A stretch of DNA of 42,106 nucleotides from Pirellula staleyi DSM 6068 (GTDB lineage: Bacteria; Planctomycetota; Planctomycetia; Pirellulales; Pirellulaceae): the NCBI GenBank assembly GCA_945875845.1, contig CAMCMB010000063.1:1-42106 (forward strand), given 5' to 3'. Positions 1 to 8,889 of this stretch are shown here, one piece after another. The notes beneath the pieces are model-generated. The model ran no database searches. It was not told the DNA's origin and saw only the letters and a list, made by a program, of their open reading frames with translations. Position 1 is the stretch's first letter, and every line of letters begins with the position of its first letter. The position numbers and the translations under genes were made by a program.

Positions 1-364
1 TCTCCGATTCAATCCGCTTTACACGCGAACGAGTTTACTGATCTACGGGCTAACCCTCGTAAGATCGAATAGCAGCTTGCGGCGTACGACGGAAAATTTA
101 CCAACAATTGTCCCGACCACCCTTGACACAAAACAATACATAGCAGCGAAACGCGACGCAATCTCTTTCGTCCGTTCAACCTCAGGCCGAATGCACAGTG
201 CCGAAAAACGCGAATGACTGAGTCGTCAAGGGCGTCCGATCCTCTATTTCTTCTACCTCGTCGAATGCATACTGGCGAAGTCCGCTGCTTTAGGACTAAA
301 ATGAACGGTTGATGTGCGTGCCATTCTTGCCCAATTTCCATCTCTCCTTTCAGGCCAACGGAAA
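1..364. other. Gene-free left edge upstream of the sulfatase
   Basis: I find no convincing gene here. The only long open frame is on the minus strand (9-461); it runs antisense into the sulfatase, has arginine-rich low-complexity content and no recognisable domain. The region presumably holds the sulfatase promoter and leader, but I cannot point to a clear -35/-10 pair. Confidence 0.5.
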
Positions 365-1870
365 ATGATCTATCCGCTTCTTCGCGTCTCCTGCGTGTTT
401 GCGATGCTTGTACTACTGCACGCAGTTGAGGCGTGCGACGCTGCAGAATCGCTTCAAGCAAAACGGCCCAACATCATTTTGGTCATGACAGACGATCAAG
501 GCATGGGCGACCTTTCTTGCTTGGGTAACCAAGTCCTCAAAACGCCAAACCTTGACCGCTTCTACAAGTTATCCACGCGTTTCACGAATTTCCATGTCAG
601 CCCGACCTGTTCACCGACACGGGCGTCGATGATGAGCGGTCGACACGAATTCTACAACGGTGTCACCCACACCATCAACGAACGCGAACGAATGGCATTG
701 AGCACAACCACCTATCCTCAGTTGTTGCAATCCTCGGGTTACGCAACAGGCATCTTTGGCAAGTGGCATCTAGGTGACGAGGAGGCCTACCAGCCTTATC
801 ATCGGGGGTTCCAGCACGTCTTTATCCACGGTGCGGGCGGTATCGGCCAATCCTATCCAGGTAGTTGTGCCGACTTCCCTCCCAACCGAAAGAACAAGTA
901 CAACGATTGCGTCATTCTTGAGAATCAGACCATCGTTCAAACAAAAGGATTTTGTACGGACGTTTTCTTTCAAGCGGCCTTGGGCTGGACCAAACAGCAA
1001 CTCGATGCTGGTAAACCGTTCTTGACCTACCTCGCACCCAATGCGCCTCACGGTCCAATGATTGCCCCGGAAAAGTACACCAAACGATTTACAGAGCTCG
1101 GATACGATAACGAAACGGCCGGTCGGTATGGAATGATCGAAAATATCGACGACAACTTTGGCCGCTTGATGGACAAGTTGGATCAATGGAAAGCCTGGGA
1201 CAATACCTTGGTGATTTTCATGACCGATAACGGTCAAGCGAATCTCAAGGGGAAGCTCAATGACAAACAGGTCCCACTTTTCAATGCGGGCTTTAAGACC
1301 GGCAAGGGAACACCCTACGAAGGTGGGACGCACGTGCCTGCCCTGTGGCGATGGAAAGGCGTACTCGGCGAAGGTGTCGATATCGCAGCACTTTCCGCAC
1401 ACATTGACCTGTTCAAAACCTTCTGTGAGCTAAGCGGAACCAAGATTCCGAGCGACATACAAAAGGTCCAAGGACGCTCGCTTGTTCCATTGTTAGAAAA
1501 CCCCAAAGCCCCATGGTCGGACCGCAATTTGTTCGTCCACGTGGGCCGATGGGAGGTTGGTGCGGATCCCAATACAGCCAAGTTCAAGAACTGTGCGGTT
1601 CGGACCCAACGATGGCGATTTGTCAACAACAAAGAACTATTCGATATCAGCGTCGACCCATTTGAATCCAAGGACGTGTCGGCCGATCATCCCGAGGTGA
1701 TTGCCTCTCTGAGAGCTGTTTACGATACTTGGTGGTCCGAGGCGTTGCCGATGATGGTCAACGAAAAATCGGCTCCAACTCCCCAACAACCACAAGCAGT
1801 TCGCTACGAGAAACAACTGGCCGAACGCGGTATCCCCGCATGGCAACCCCCCAGTGGCATAGGCTTCTAG
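365..1870 (+). CDS. Secreted sulfatase (arylsulfatase A-type, formylglycine-dependent)
   Basis: Hydrolyses a sulfate ester, probably of a sulfated polysaccharide, outside the cytoplasm. Visible: a hydrophobic N-terminal signal segment (about residues 5-25), the metal-binding stretch MTDDQG with Asp43/Asp44, the sulfatase signature CSPTR with Cys82 as the residue converted to formylglycine, the GKWHLG motif further on, and a second Asp-Asn metal pair (TDNG, Asp288/Asn289). The length of 501 residues is normal for the family. I chose the ATG at 365, which directly precedes the signal peptide; an in-frame GTG at 314 would add 17 residues in front of it. The last codons and the TAG stop lie inside an intergenic hairpin repeat starting at 1854, so the native C-terminus may have been replaced. 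The substrate cannot be read from sequence. The PQQ-like propeller gene follows after 95 bases. Confidence 0.93.
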   Translation: MIYPLLRVSCVFAMLVLLHAVEACDAAESLQAKRPNIILVMTDDQGMGDLSCLGNQVLKTPNLDRFYKLSTRFTNFHVSPTCSPTRASMMSGRHEFYNGVTHTINERERMALSTTTYPQLLQSSGYATGIFGKWHLGDEEAYQPYHRGFQHVFIHGAGGIGQSYPGSCADFPPNRKNKYNDCVILENQTIVQTKGFCTDVFFQAALGWTKQQLDAGKPFLTYLAPNAPHGPMIAPEKYTKRFTELGYDNETAGRYGMIENIDDNFGRLMDKLDQWKAWDNTLVIFMTDNGQANLKGKLNDKQVPLFNAGFKTGKGTPYEGGTHVPALWRWKGVLGEGVDIAALSAHIDLFKTFCELSGTKIPSDIQKVQGRSLVPLLENPKAPWSDRNLFVHVGRWEVGADPNTAKFKNCAVRTQRWRFVNNKELFDISVDPFESKDVSADHPEVIASLRAVYDTWWSEALPMMVNEKSAPTPQQPQAVRYEKQLAERGIPAWQPPSGIGF

Positions 1871-1910
1871 CCTGTCATTTTCAGCGTGGCAACCTGGAAG
1901 CCTATCCCAC
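1854..1910. repeat. Hairpin repeat, GTGGCATAGGCTT family, copy 1
   Basis: Begins GTGGCATAGGCTTCTAGCCTG and ends with GCCTATCCCACC, so its ends are imperfect inverted repeats. Related copies lie at 12260-12317 and 13635-13688. It overlaps the last codons of the sulfatase gene and supplies its TAG stop. Confidence 0.8.
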
Positions 1911-1965
1911 CACAAGTAACTAAATTCCCCCGAAGCTGTTTTCGACTAACCCAATTCACGAAATT

Positions 1966-3267
1966 ATGACATCCATTCCCTTTCGCCTCATCGTGATCGC
2001 TCTCGTGATGCTTCTTTGCGTCGGCAAACCTGCGTATTCCACGGATGCGAATTGGTCTCAGTTCCGCGGCCCGAGAGGAGATGGGATTTCGATCGGGACG
2101 GAACTACCCGGAAAGGAACTACCCATCGAGTTCAACGAGTCCGAACATGTGCGATGGAAGACCGCGATTCACGGGAAAGGCTGGTCGTCGCCAGTCATTT
2201 GGGATACTCAAATTTGGATGTCGACTGCCAACGACGAGGGGACTGAACTCAGCGCCGTGTGTGTCGACAAAGAGACGGGGAAGATCATTCACGACGAATT
2301 ACTTTTTCGGATTGAAACGCCACAGTTCTGCCATAAGTTTAATAGCTATGCGTCGCCAACTCCGGTGATCGAACAAGGGCGCGTCTACGTAACTTTCGGT
2401 TCGCCAGGAACAGCTTGTCTCGATACGGCCACGGGAAAAAAGATTTGGGAGCGAACCGACTTTGTTTGCAATCACTTTCGCGCGGCAGGCTCTTCGCCCA
2501 TATTATGGAAGGATTTGCTGTTGATGAACTTCGACGGCAGCGATCAGCAGTACATGGTGGCGTTGGATACTGCCACCGGAAAAACCGTATGGCGAACCGA
2601 TCGAACTGTCGATTTTCAAGATCTAGACGCGGATGGCAAGCCGGGTGCAGATGGTGACATGCGCAAGGGTTTTGCCACACCGCATGTTTACGAATCCGAC
2701 GGGCAAGCCATTCTCCTCAGCAGCGGTTCGAAAGCTCACTATGCTTATGATCCGCGAACTGGCAAGGAACTTTGGCGAATCGAAGATCGTTCCTCGCATT
2801 CGCCATGCACTCGGCCTGTCGTCGGACATGGACTTGCCTTTATACCGTCGGGTCACGGTAAAGCGGGTATGCTCGCTGTCAAACTTGGTGGGAACGGAGT
2901 TTTGGACGAGACAAGTATCGCTTGGTCCATGACCAAGACCTATTCCAACAAGCCGAGTGTTACACTGGTGGGCGACTTGCTTTTCGTCATCAACGATCTT
3001 GGAATTGCATCCTGCATGGAGGCGACGAGCGGTGAAAACATATGGACCGAGCGCCTGGGGGGTAACTTCAGCAGCTCGCCAGTTGTATCGGGCGGACGCA
3101 TCTATGTTGGGAACGAGGAAGGCAAAGTTTATGTCTTCGAAGCGAGTCGCGAATTCAACCTTCTGGCAGAAAATCAGTTCGCGGACGGATTCATGGCCTC
3201 CCCGGCAGTCGACACCAAATCGCTCTATTTGCGTTCCAGGACGAATCTCTATCGGATTGAAAAATGA
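1966..3267 (+). CDS. Secreted PQQ-type beta-propeller protein
   Basis: Probably an exported beta-propeller protein; no enzyme activity can be assigned. The first 25 residues form a classic signal peptide ending near AYSTDA. The mature protein opens with NWSQFRGPRGDG, a typical start for planctomycete PQQ-like WD40 proteins, and then shows repeated blades of the form ALDTATGKTVW, CLDTATGKKIW, YDPRTGKELW and CMEATSGENIW, each with the aspartate/glycine-lysine-tryptophan pattern of PQQ-enzyme repeats. There are about seven such blades over 433 residues, enough for one propeller. Dehydrogenase catalytic residues are not evident, so a binding or scaffold role is as likely as catalysis. It lies between the sulfatase and the DUF1549/DUF1553 gene on the same strand. 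Confidence 0.88.
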   Translation: MTSIPFRLIVIALVMLLCVGKPAYSTDANWSQFRGPRGDGISIGTELPGKELPIEFNESEHVRWKTAIHGKGWSSPVIWDTQIWMSTANDEGTELSAVCVDKETGKIIHDELLFRIETPQFCHKFNSYASPTPVIEQGRVYVTFGSPGTACLDTATGKKIWERTDFVCNHFRAAGSSPILWKDLLLMNFDGSDQQYMVALDTATGKTVWRTDRTVDFQDLDADGKPGADGDMRKGFATPHVYESDGQAILLSSGSKAHYAYDPRTGKELWRIEDRSSHSPCTRPVVGHGLAFIPSGHGKAGMLAVKLGGNGVLDETSIAWSMTKTYSNKPSVTLVGDLLFVINDLGIASCMEATSGENIWTERLGGNFSSSPVVSGGRIYVGNEEGKVYVFEASREFNLLAENQFADGFMASPAVDTKSLYLRSRTNLYRIEK

Positions 3268-3290
3268 CGCGGATTGCCAACCCAACCAAT

Positions 3291-3441
3291 CATTGGAAAC
3301 CAATGGGAGGGCGAGGCTCCTGCCGAGCTTACAACGCAATGGTTCGGCAGGAGCCTCACCCTCCCAAGCAAGGAATGGATTGGGCCAAGTCGAGGAAAAC
3401 ATGTTTACAGGGGTAGCCTCGCCCTCCCGATGAAATTGCAA
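3291..3441. repeat. Dispersed 150-bp double-hairpin repeat, copy 1
   Basis: Contains GGCGAGGCTCCTGCCGA and its near-complement TCGGCAGGAGCCTCACC about 20 bases later, then a further arm ending in GTAGCCTCGCCCTCCC. A copy in the opposite orientation, about 90% identical by eye, is at 23927-24078. Translating it gives GEAPAEP-like peptides, which explains several overlapping false ORFs here. Confidence 0.88.
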
Positions 3442-3494
3442 GCAATTCCAACAGTCTTTCAACCGTTTACACTCTAAAATCAATATCTAACTTC

Positions 3495-6014
3495 ATGCGA
3501 ACCCTATTCCTCGCAATCTTGTTCTCACTTGGCTACGTGCCATTCGGAGTATCAGCCGAGCCCATCGGAATCAAAGTTTTTCCTGAACACATCGATCTCA
3601 CCCATGCACAAAGCTCTCAACGTCTGACCGTCCAGTACGAGTTGGGCAATGGGACAATCGGCGCGGCGGTCAACTCGGAACTAGAATTCCAGTGGAGCAA
3701 CCCGGCAATCGTCAAATTGGAAAGGAACAACTCGCCCTCTAGCGCAACCTTGTTCGCATCCCAATCGGGCGAAACGACGCTGACTGTCCATTGCGTTTTG
3801 CCCAGCGGCAAAGCAGCCACAGCGACCGTATTGGTGACATGCAAACAGATCGACAAGCCCCTGGACATCGAGTTCAACAACCATGTACAAGCAGTGCTCG
3901 CGCGCACCGGGTGCAATATGGGATCCTGTCACGGCGCTCTTGCTGGCAAGGGAGGGTTTCGTCTGTCCCTACGAGGTTACGACCCCGTATCCGATCACTT
4001 CAACATCACGCGACAAGATCGCGGACGACGCGTTGAATTGTCCGAGCCGGCTAAGTCTTTGTTCATCGCAAAACCGAGTGGCGGCATCGAGCATAAAGGA
4101 GGACTTCGGTTGCCTACGGAATCCAACGACTATGCGATGCTTGCAAAATGGATCGCGGCGGGAGCGGATGGCCCTCGAGCAACGGACCCAACACTTTCTC
4201 AAATAGAGATCCTGCCGAATTCGGTCCGGTTGGAGATAGGAAATTCGCAAACGCTGGTCGTTCGGGCTCATTATTCGAATGGACGAGTCGAAGACGTTAC
4301 GCAATGGGCAAAATTCAATGCCACAGATGAGTCCGTTGCGACCGTAGACGAACACGGAATGGCTACGGTGATTGGCCCAGGCGAAGGAGCCATCAACGCT
4401 TGGTTTGCTAGCCGCATTGTTTCGTCCCGAATCAGTGTACCATTCTCCACGCGGGAAGCCGGTGCATTGGCGCAATTGCCTCGCGCAAATTTCATCGACG
4501 ATGATGTGGCTGCTCAGCTCGCGTCGCTTGGTCTGGACGCATCGGTACGTTGTAGCGATAGCGAGTTTCTCCGTCGTTCGGCTCTCGATACAACAGGTAC
4601 TTTGCCAACCGAAGAACAAGTGACTGAGTTCTTGGCGGACACGGCTCCCGACAAACGTAGTCGTTGGATAGACTCGTTGCTTGAAACCCCAGAGTATGTT
4701 GACTACTGGGCCTACCGTTGGTCCGATCTGTTGATGCTTAATAGCAATCTGCTCCGAGCCGACGGCATCAAAGCTTATTACACCTGGATCCGCGGTCACG
4801 TTCAAAAGAACACTCCATGGGATCAGTTTACCCGAGAAATTATCACGGCGCGTGGCGAAGCGCTTCAGAACGGCGCGACCAACTATTACGCCATCAATCA
4901 AGATCCTGAGGGAATGACGGAGAACGCTTGCCAAGCGTTCATGGGACTCTCGATCGGATGTGCCAAATGCCACAATCATCCGCTTGAGAAGTGGACCAAC
5001 GACCAATACTATGCCATGGCAAACATGTTTGCTCGAGTCCGAGCCAAGGGTTGGGGTGGAGACCCACGCAACGGAGACTCGCTTCGTACGTTACTGGTTT
5101 TGGATCGCGGTGATTTGATTCAACCCTCGAAAGGAAGACCACAACTACCCGCTCCTTTAGACGCCAGCCCTCTCGACATCGATTCGACGGCAGACCGACG
5201 CGAGGTCTTGGCAGACTGGCTCACGTCACCTGAAAACCCTTATTTCACCCGAGCCATCGTGAATCGTATTTGGGCAGCCTATCTTGGGATCGGTATTGTC
5301 AACGCGGTCGACGACTTGCGATTAAGCAATCCGGCGAGCAACCCGGCTTTGATGAAGAGTCTTGGCAATCACCTCATCGCGAACCAATACGACCTAAAGG
5401 AACTGATGCGATTGATTCTGAACTCAGAAACCTATCAATGCAGCAGTACCACCACCGAGGGCAACAAGAACGACAAAAAGTACTTCTCGCATTACTACCC
5501 CAAGCGACTGATGGCGGAAGTCATTCATGATGCGATCGCGTCCGTTTCGTCCGTCCCGACCGTATTCGACAAAGTCGCTTTTCTCGGCGGAGACAAGACG
5601 CCGACGAAGTTCTACCAAAAGGGAACGCGAGCGATTCAACTTTTCGATTCCAGCGTTGACAGCAATTTTCTAAAGACTTTTGGGCGAAATCAACGCCGGA
5701 TCACTTGTGAATGCGAACGAAGCGATGAATCGAGCATCATCCAAGTGCTCAACCTGAACAATGGGAATATGCTCAATGACAAGTTGGCAGAAAAAGGGAG
5801 TGTCGTGGATCAGTTGATGGATTTGCACTCAAGCGACTACGGTGCACTGGTAAAGTCAGCGTATGCCCGTTGCTTATCGCGTTACCCGACGCAGACCGAA
5901 CAAGAGCGGCTCGCCAAAGAGCTTACGGATGCAAATGGGGATGATCGCCGTTTGGTCGTAGAAGATCTAGTGTGGAGTCTCATCACTTCACGCGAATTCC
6001 TATTCAATCACTAA
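3495..6014 (+). CDS. Secreted DUF1549/DUF1553 protein with Ig-like domains and heme-type motif
   Basis: A large exported planctomycete protein of 839 residues with no proven biochemical role. After a signal peptide (about residues 1-21) comes an Ig-like region, then a CNMGSCHG element (Cys140, Cys145, His146) in the cytochrome-like PSCyt1-type segment. A BIG2-like Ig domain follows (about 245-320, with the EDVTQWAKF and ATVDEHGMATV patterns). Then comes DUF1549 (about 335-525), containing CAKCHNH (Cys489, Cys492, His493), a c-type heme-binding signature, and DUF1553 (about 565-835, with NRIWAAYLG and NPALMKSLGNHLI). In many planctomycete genomes such genes are followed by a DUF1501 gene; here the next gene is on the opposite strand and its stop overlaps this one by four bases. 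Start at 3495 is the first ATG ahead of the signal peptide. Confidence 0.9.
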   Translation: MRTLFLAILFSLGYVPFGVSAEPIGIKVFPEHIDLTHAQSSQRLTVQYELGNGTIGAAVNSELEFQWSNPAIVKLERNNSPSSATLFASQSGETTLTVHCVLPSGKAATATVLVTCKQIDKPLDIEFNNHVQAVLARTGCNMGSCHGALAGKGGFRLSLRGYDPVSDHFNITRQDRGRRVELSEPAKSLFIAKPSGGIEHKGGLRLPTESNDYAMLAKWIAAGADGPRATDPTLSQIEILPNSVRLEIGNSQTLVVRAHYSNGRVEDVTQWAKFNATDESVATVDEHGMATVIGPGEGAINAWFASRIVSSRISVPFSTREAGALAQLPRANFIDDDVAAQLASLGLDASVRCSDSEFLRRSALDTTGTLPTEEQVTEFLADTAPDKRSRWIDSLLETPEYVDYWAYRWSDLLMLNSNLLRADGIKAYYTWIRGHVQKNTPWDQFTREIITARGEALQNGATNYYAINQDPEGMTENACQAFMGLSIGCAKCHNHPLEKWTNDQYYAMANMFARVRAKGWGGDPRNGDSLRTLLVLDRGDLIQPSKGRPQLPAPLDASPLDIDSTADRREVLADWLTSPENPYFTRAIVNRIWAAYLGIGIVNAVDDLRLSNPASNPALMKSLGNHLIANQYDLKELMRLILNSETYQCSSTTTEGNKNDKKYFSHYYPKRLMAEVIHDAIASVSSVPTVFDKVAFLGGDKTPTKFYQKGTRAIQLFDSSVDSNFLKTFGRNQRRITCECERSDESSIIQVLNLNNGNMLNDKLAEKGSVVDQLMDLHSSDYGALVKSAYARCLSRYPTQTEQERLAKELTDANGDDRRLVVEDLVWSLITSREFLFNH

Positions 6015-7021
6015 GTTTGCTGCTTGCCGAATGCCGTTCGCAACATGGCTAAGCTCTTGGGGACTGCTACCCATGGATCTTCTTTGCCTTCGAACTCCAG
6101 ACTGATGTAACCGCGGTAGTTGGCGTTCTGACAGATTTTGGCTATGCGATCATAATCGATGTCGATCGTATAATAAACTCCACCACCGTAGTACGTTTTC
6201 GCTTGCACGAAGACTGCTTCTGGCGCCAAGATCTCAAGCTGCTCATAGTGTTGTTCAAAGAAATTGCCGGTATCCATCGTAACTCGCAACCACGGTGAAT
6301 TGATCGCGTTTACAATTCGCAATACACCTGCTGCTGTTCGGCCGAGTCCCCAGTGATTCTCCAAACCAAGAACCACTCCGCACTCCTCAGCCCGTTTCAA
6401 GCATTGCGACAAAGAATCAATCACCCACTTGAATCCTTCTTCATCGGTGTGATCCGGCAAATTGGGTTCAATTCCCTTATTGTTCATCAGCTCTTCGAAA
6501 CTCTTGGTTGTTCCCCAACGCCCTGTGTTGACGCGAATCGTCGGAATACCGAGTTTATAGGCGGTTTCAATAAAGCCGATCGTGTCGTCAACGTTCTTCT
6601 TGCGGAAGTCCGGATCGGGGCGTAGGAAGCCTTGATGAGTTGACATGCCACAAAGGTCCAGCCCATGGACAAACGCGCGCCTCTTGAGTTTTTGTAAGAA
6701 GCTATCCGAAGTATCCTCCATCTGGACCAACAGCAACTCGACACCATCAAATCCAAGTTCGGCTGCTGCATCGATGCACTGCGGCATGGTGAGCTTCGAT
6801 CCGCCCCGAAACGTGAAAAACGAATACGTCGAGACGGCGATTCGGTTGGGCACATACGGCTTCACAGGCTTAGTCGTTCCATCTTTTGTTCCCGGGCTTG
6901 CCACGGGCTTGGGCTCCTGAGGTACGACAGCGGCCAGTGAACTGCTGACCTGCGAAGTCGCAGCAGCCATTGTGCCCATAGCAATGGATTGATTCAAAAA
7001 AGAACGTCGATCCATACCCAT
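6011..7021 (-). CDS. Tat-exported sugar phosphate isomerase/epimerase-like TIM barrel
   Basis: A xylose-isomerase-like (AP endonuclease 2 superfamily) TIM-barrel protein of 336 residues. The N-terminus carries a twin-arginine signal (MDRRSFLNQSIAMGTMAAA), so it is probably exported folded. The barrel begins near IAVSTYSFFTF and includes ELGFDGVELL, GLENHWGLG, VTMDTGNFFE and YISLEFEGKEDP, which carry the conserved Glu/Asp/His metal ligands of the family. Substrate is unknown; inosose, hydroxypyruvate or keto-sugar isomerisation are the usual possibilities. I chose the ATG at 7021, preceded by GGGAG at a good distance; a GTG three bases upstream is in frame. The gene converges with and overlaps the DUF1549/DUF1553 gene by four bases. 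Confidence 0.88.
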   Translation of the reverse strand: MGMDRRSFLNQSIAMGTMAAATSQVSSSLAAVVPQEPKPVASPGTKDGTTKPVKPYVPNRIAVSTYSFFTFRGGSKLTMPQCIDAAAELGFDGVELLLVQMEDTSDSFLQKLKRRAFVHGLDLCGMSTHQGFLRPDPDFRKKNVDDTIGFIETAYKLGIPTIRVNTGRWGTTKSFEELMNNKGIEPNLPDHTDEEGFKWVIDSLSQCLKRAEECGVVLGLENHWGLGRTAAGVLRIVNAINSPWLRVTMDTGNFFEQHYEQLEILAPEAVFVQAKTYYGGGVYYTIDIDYDRIAKICQNANYRGYISLEFEGKEDPWVAVPKSLAMLRTAFGKQQT

Positions 7022-7256
7022 CACGGACTCCCATTGAAGATTTGCTCTATTCCCATTGTTTCCACGCTCCGTATCTCACCATCTCACACCTCGCCATTTC
7101 GATGCGGCTTACCCATGAAACGAGCAAGGTTACAGAGCCAGCAAAGTTGCTGAGCCAGTATTGTAAACCAAAATTCAATCGCCAGTCGGCGCAGAAATTT
7201 CCAGTTTGCGATGAATCACGGATGGCAAACTGGACACGTAGGGCAAATCCGAGACG

Positions 7257-7691
7257 TTACTCGTTTTGCTTCTCGATAGCTATTGAAATAGCAGGCCAGC
7301 CGTCCGCCAATATTTTCTTCATTGCGGCGAGCGTGGTTTTGCTAATGTGATGCTCAATTCCTTCGCTATCGGCCGCTGCGGTTCCTGCATCGACTCCAAT
7401 CGCAATCAGGAACGCGTTCACCACCTCGTGCCTTTCTTTGCATTTCAAGGCCAGCTTTCGACCTTTGGAAGTCAAGCCAATCGGCTGATAAGGCGCTGTA
7501 ATCACGAGTCCATTGCGTACCAACCTTGCTACCGTGTTGTTTACGGTCGCGGGCGTAACGGCAAAGCACTCAGCGAGATCGACAGATCGACAACTGCCTT
7601 TGACCGCGACAAACTCGGCAATCGCCTCGACATAGTCCTCAGCAATTTCGCTCGCATGATCCCTGCGTGTTCGGATATGAACTTCATCCAA
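7257..7691 (-). CDS. mntR: Manganese-responsive transcriptional regulator, MntR/DtxR family
   Basis: A 144-residue DNA-binding metal sensor expected to repress manganese uptake genes when Mn(II) is plentiful. The winged helix occupies about residues 12-82, with SVDLAECFAVTPATVNNTVARL as the helix-turn-helix region. The metal-binding and dimerisation part shows ERHE (Glu86-Glu89) and EGIEHHIS (Glu110-Ser117), with Asp108 just before; these match the ligand positions of E. coli-type MntR. It lacks the SH3-like C-terminal domain of DtxR, as MntR does. The start is TTG at 7691, supported by AAGGAG nine bases upstream and by the lack of an alternative Met before the helix-turn-helix. The gap to the divergent DUF1559 gene holds two palindromes likely to be its operators. 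No mntH or mntABC gene is in the window. Confidence 0.9.
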   Translation of the reverse strand: MDEVHIRTRRDHASEIAEDYVEAIAEFVAVKGSCRSVDLAECFAVTPATVNNTVARLVRNGLVITAPYQPIGLTSKGRKLALKCKERHEVVNAFLIAIGVDAGTAAADSEGIEHHISKTTLAAMKKILADGWPAISIAIEKQNE

Positions 7692-7768
7692 TTGCTTCCG
7701 CTCCTTATCTTAACAATTGCTTGGCTGAGTATTTCCACATTACCCACAGTGTACTCTTGACCAATAAA

Positions 7769-7782
7769 TTAGCCAAGGCTAA
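7769..7782. promoter_or_regulatory. Candidate MntR operator, box 1
   Basis: TTAGCCAAGGCTAA: inverted repeat with six-base arms TTAGCC/GGCTAA around a central AA. It resembles DtxR/MntR-type boxes and lies 78 bases upstream of the mntR start, in the divergent gap. Confidence 0.65.
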
Positions 7783-7795
7783 AATTTGCAAGATA

Positions 7796-7811
7796 GTTAG
7801 CTTAAGCTAAC
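7796..7811. promoter_or_regulatory. Candidate MntR operator, box 2
   Basis: GTTAGCTTAAGCTAAC is a perfect 16-base palindrome sharing the TTAGC/GCTAA half-sites of box 1. Its centre is 28 bases from the centre of box 1, which is close to three helical turns and would put the two sites on nearly the same face. It is 74 bases before the DUF1559 start. Confidence 0.65.
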
Positions 7812-7884
7812 ATTTAGATGTGTGCGATGGGTTGCGCTCTTCGGGTCAAATTTCGACACTCAATTCAAAGGTGAGGCTGAAAAT

Positions 7885-8889
7885 ATGACGATGTCGATGC
7901 ACAGGGTCCTATGTTTTGCGAGTGGGAGAGTGAAACGCTGTGGTTTCACGCTTGTTGAATTGCTCGTTGTTATCTCGATTATTGGAGTCTTAGTTGGACT
8001 ATTGTTACCTGCCGTTCAGGCGGCTCGGGAAGCAGCAAGGAGGACGCAGAGCCAAAATAATCTGAAGCAAATCGGACTCGCATTGCTAAATTACGAGAGC
8101 GCTTTGAAATCGTTTCCGTCGGGATATGTGTCGAGCATCGGCAGGCCAAGTAGGAACGCGGCGACGCTGGATGCGGCTCCGGGTTGGGCTTGGGGGACAT
8201 TGCTGCTTCCCTACATGGAGCAGTCGTCGTTGTACAACCAGCTCGACATGACATTGCCGTGTTGGCATCCGAGGAACGAAGCGATCGTCAAATCGCGAGT
8301 TCCTACATTTCTCAACCCGGGAGCAGCCAATTTCGATGGGGACACGATCGTAACCAATGACTCCAATATAGTCCTCGCTCGTTTCGGTCGTTCCCATTAC
8401 GTCGGCAATTGTGGTCAAGATGAGCCGTGGGGCTACGTGCCACCGGTTCAAGACTGGAGTCGCCTTGCTGCTAGTGGACCACTTTATCGCAACTCGCGAG
8501 TACGGATATCCAGCGTGACAGATGGCCTCTCCAATACAGTCTTTGTAGGCGAGCATACGACGATTAGCGACAAGACTTGGGTCGGTGTTGTCCCAGGCAG
8601 TTTTTCATGCCCCAAAGATCCGCAGAGATTTCCATTTACGGACTGCGAGCATGGTGCGACATATGTTTTATGTCACTCTGGACCAGCTGCCGCTGAGCCG
8701 GGCATTGTCCATCCACCTTCCTTTCCGACTTGCCACGTTTGCCAAATGTATGCTCCCTGGAACGGTGGCGGTGGGTATGTTCTTCTCGGGGACGGAAGCG
8801 TTCGGTACATTGCGACTACTATTAACCTGGATACGTGGGCTGCTATGAGCAGTTGCGCGTTGGGGGAGGTGTTTTCGCATGACGAATAG
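7885..8889 (+). CDS. DUF1559 prepilin-like protein with type IV pilin N-terminus
   Basis: A planctomycete-type pseudopilin of 334 residues. The N-terminus has a short basic leader followed by [15 protein letters not shown] (Gly20/Phe21 cleavage point, Glu25 at mature position 5), the substrate motif of prepilin peptidase. The hydrophobic helix then runs into [21 protein letters not shown], characteristic of DUF1559. The C-terminal part ends with the LGDGSVRYI element found near the end of this family. The likely start is the ATG at 7885, preceded by AGGTGAGG at about nine bases; an in-frame GTG at 7822 would add an unlikely extension. Planctomycetes carry many paralogues, and a role in surface structures or secretion is inferred, not shown. 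The small lipoprotein gene overlaps its end by 11 bases, implying coupled translation. Confidence 0.92.
   Translation: MTMSMHRVLCFASGRVKRCGFTLVELLVVISIIGVLVGLLLPAVQAAREAARRTQSQNNLKQIGLALLNYESALKSFPSGYVSSIGRPSRNAATLDAAPGWAWGTLLLPYMEQSSLYNQLDMTLPCWHPRNEAIVKSRVPTFLNPGAANFDGDTIVTNDSNIVLARFGRSHYVGNCGQDEPWGYVPPVQDWSRLAASGPLYRNSRVRISSVTDGLSNTVFVGEHTTISDKTWVGVVPGSFSCPKDPQRFPFTDCEHGATYVLCHSGPAAAEPGIVHPPSFPTCHVCQMYAPWNGGGGYVLLGDGSVRYIATTINLDTWAAMSSCALGEVFSHDE

Noticed and set aside
2623-3483. Minus-strand 286-codon frame containing GEAPAEP-like residues
   Set aside because: It lies antisense to the PQQ-type gene and its other half is the dispersed repeat.
3969-5006. Minus-strand 345-codon open frame
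   Set aside because: Fully antisense to the DUF1549/DUF1553 gene, which has clear domains and a better start; no family resemblance.
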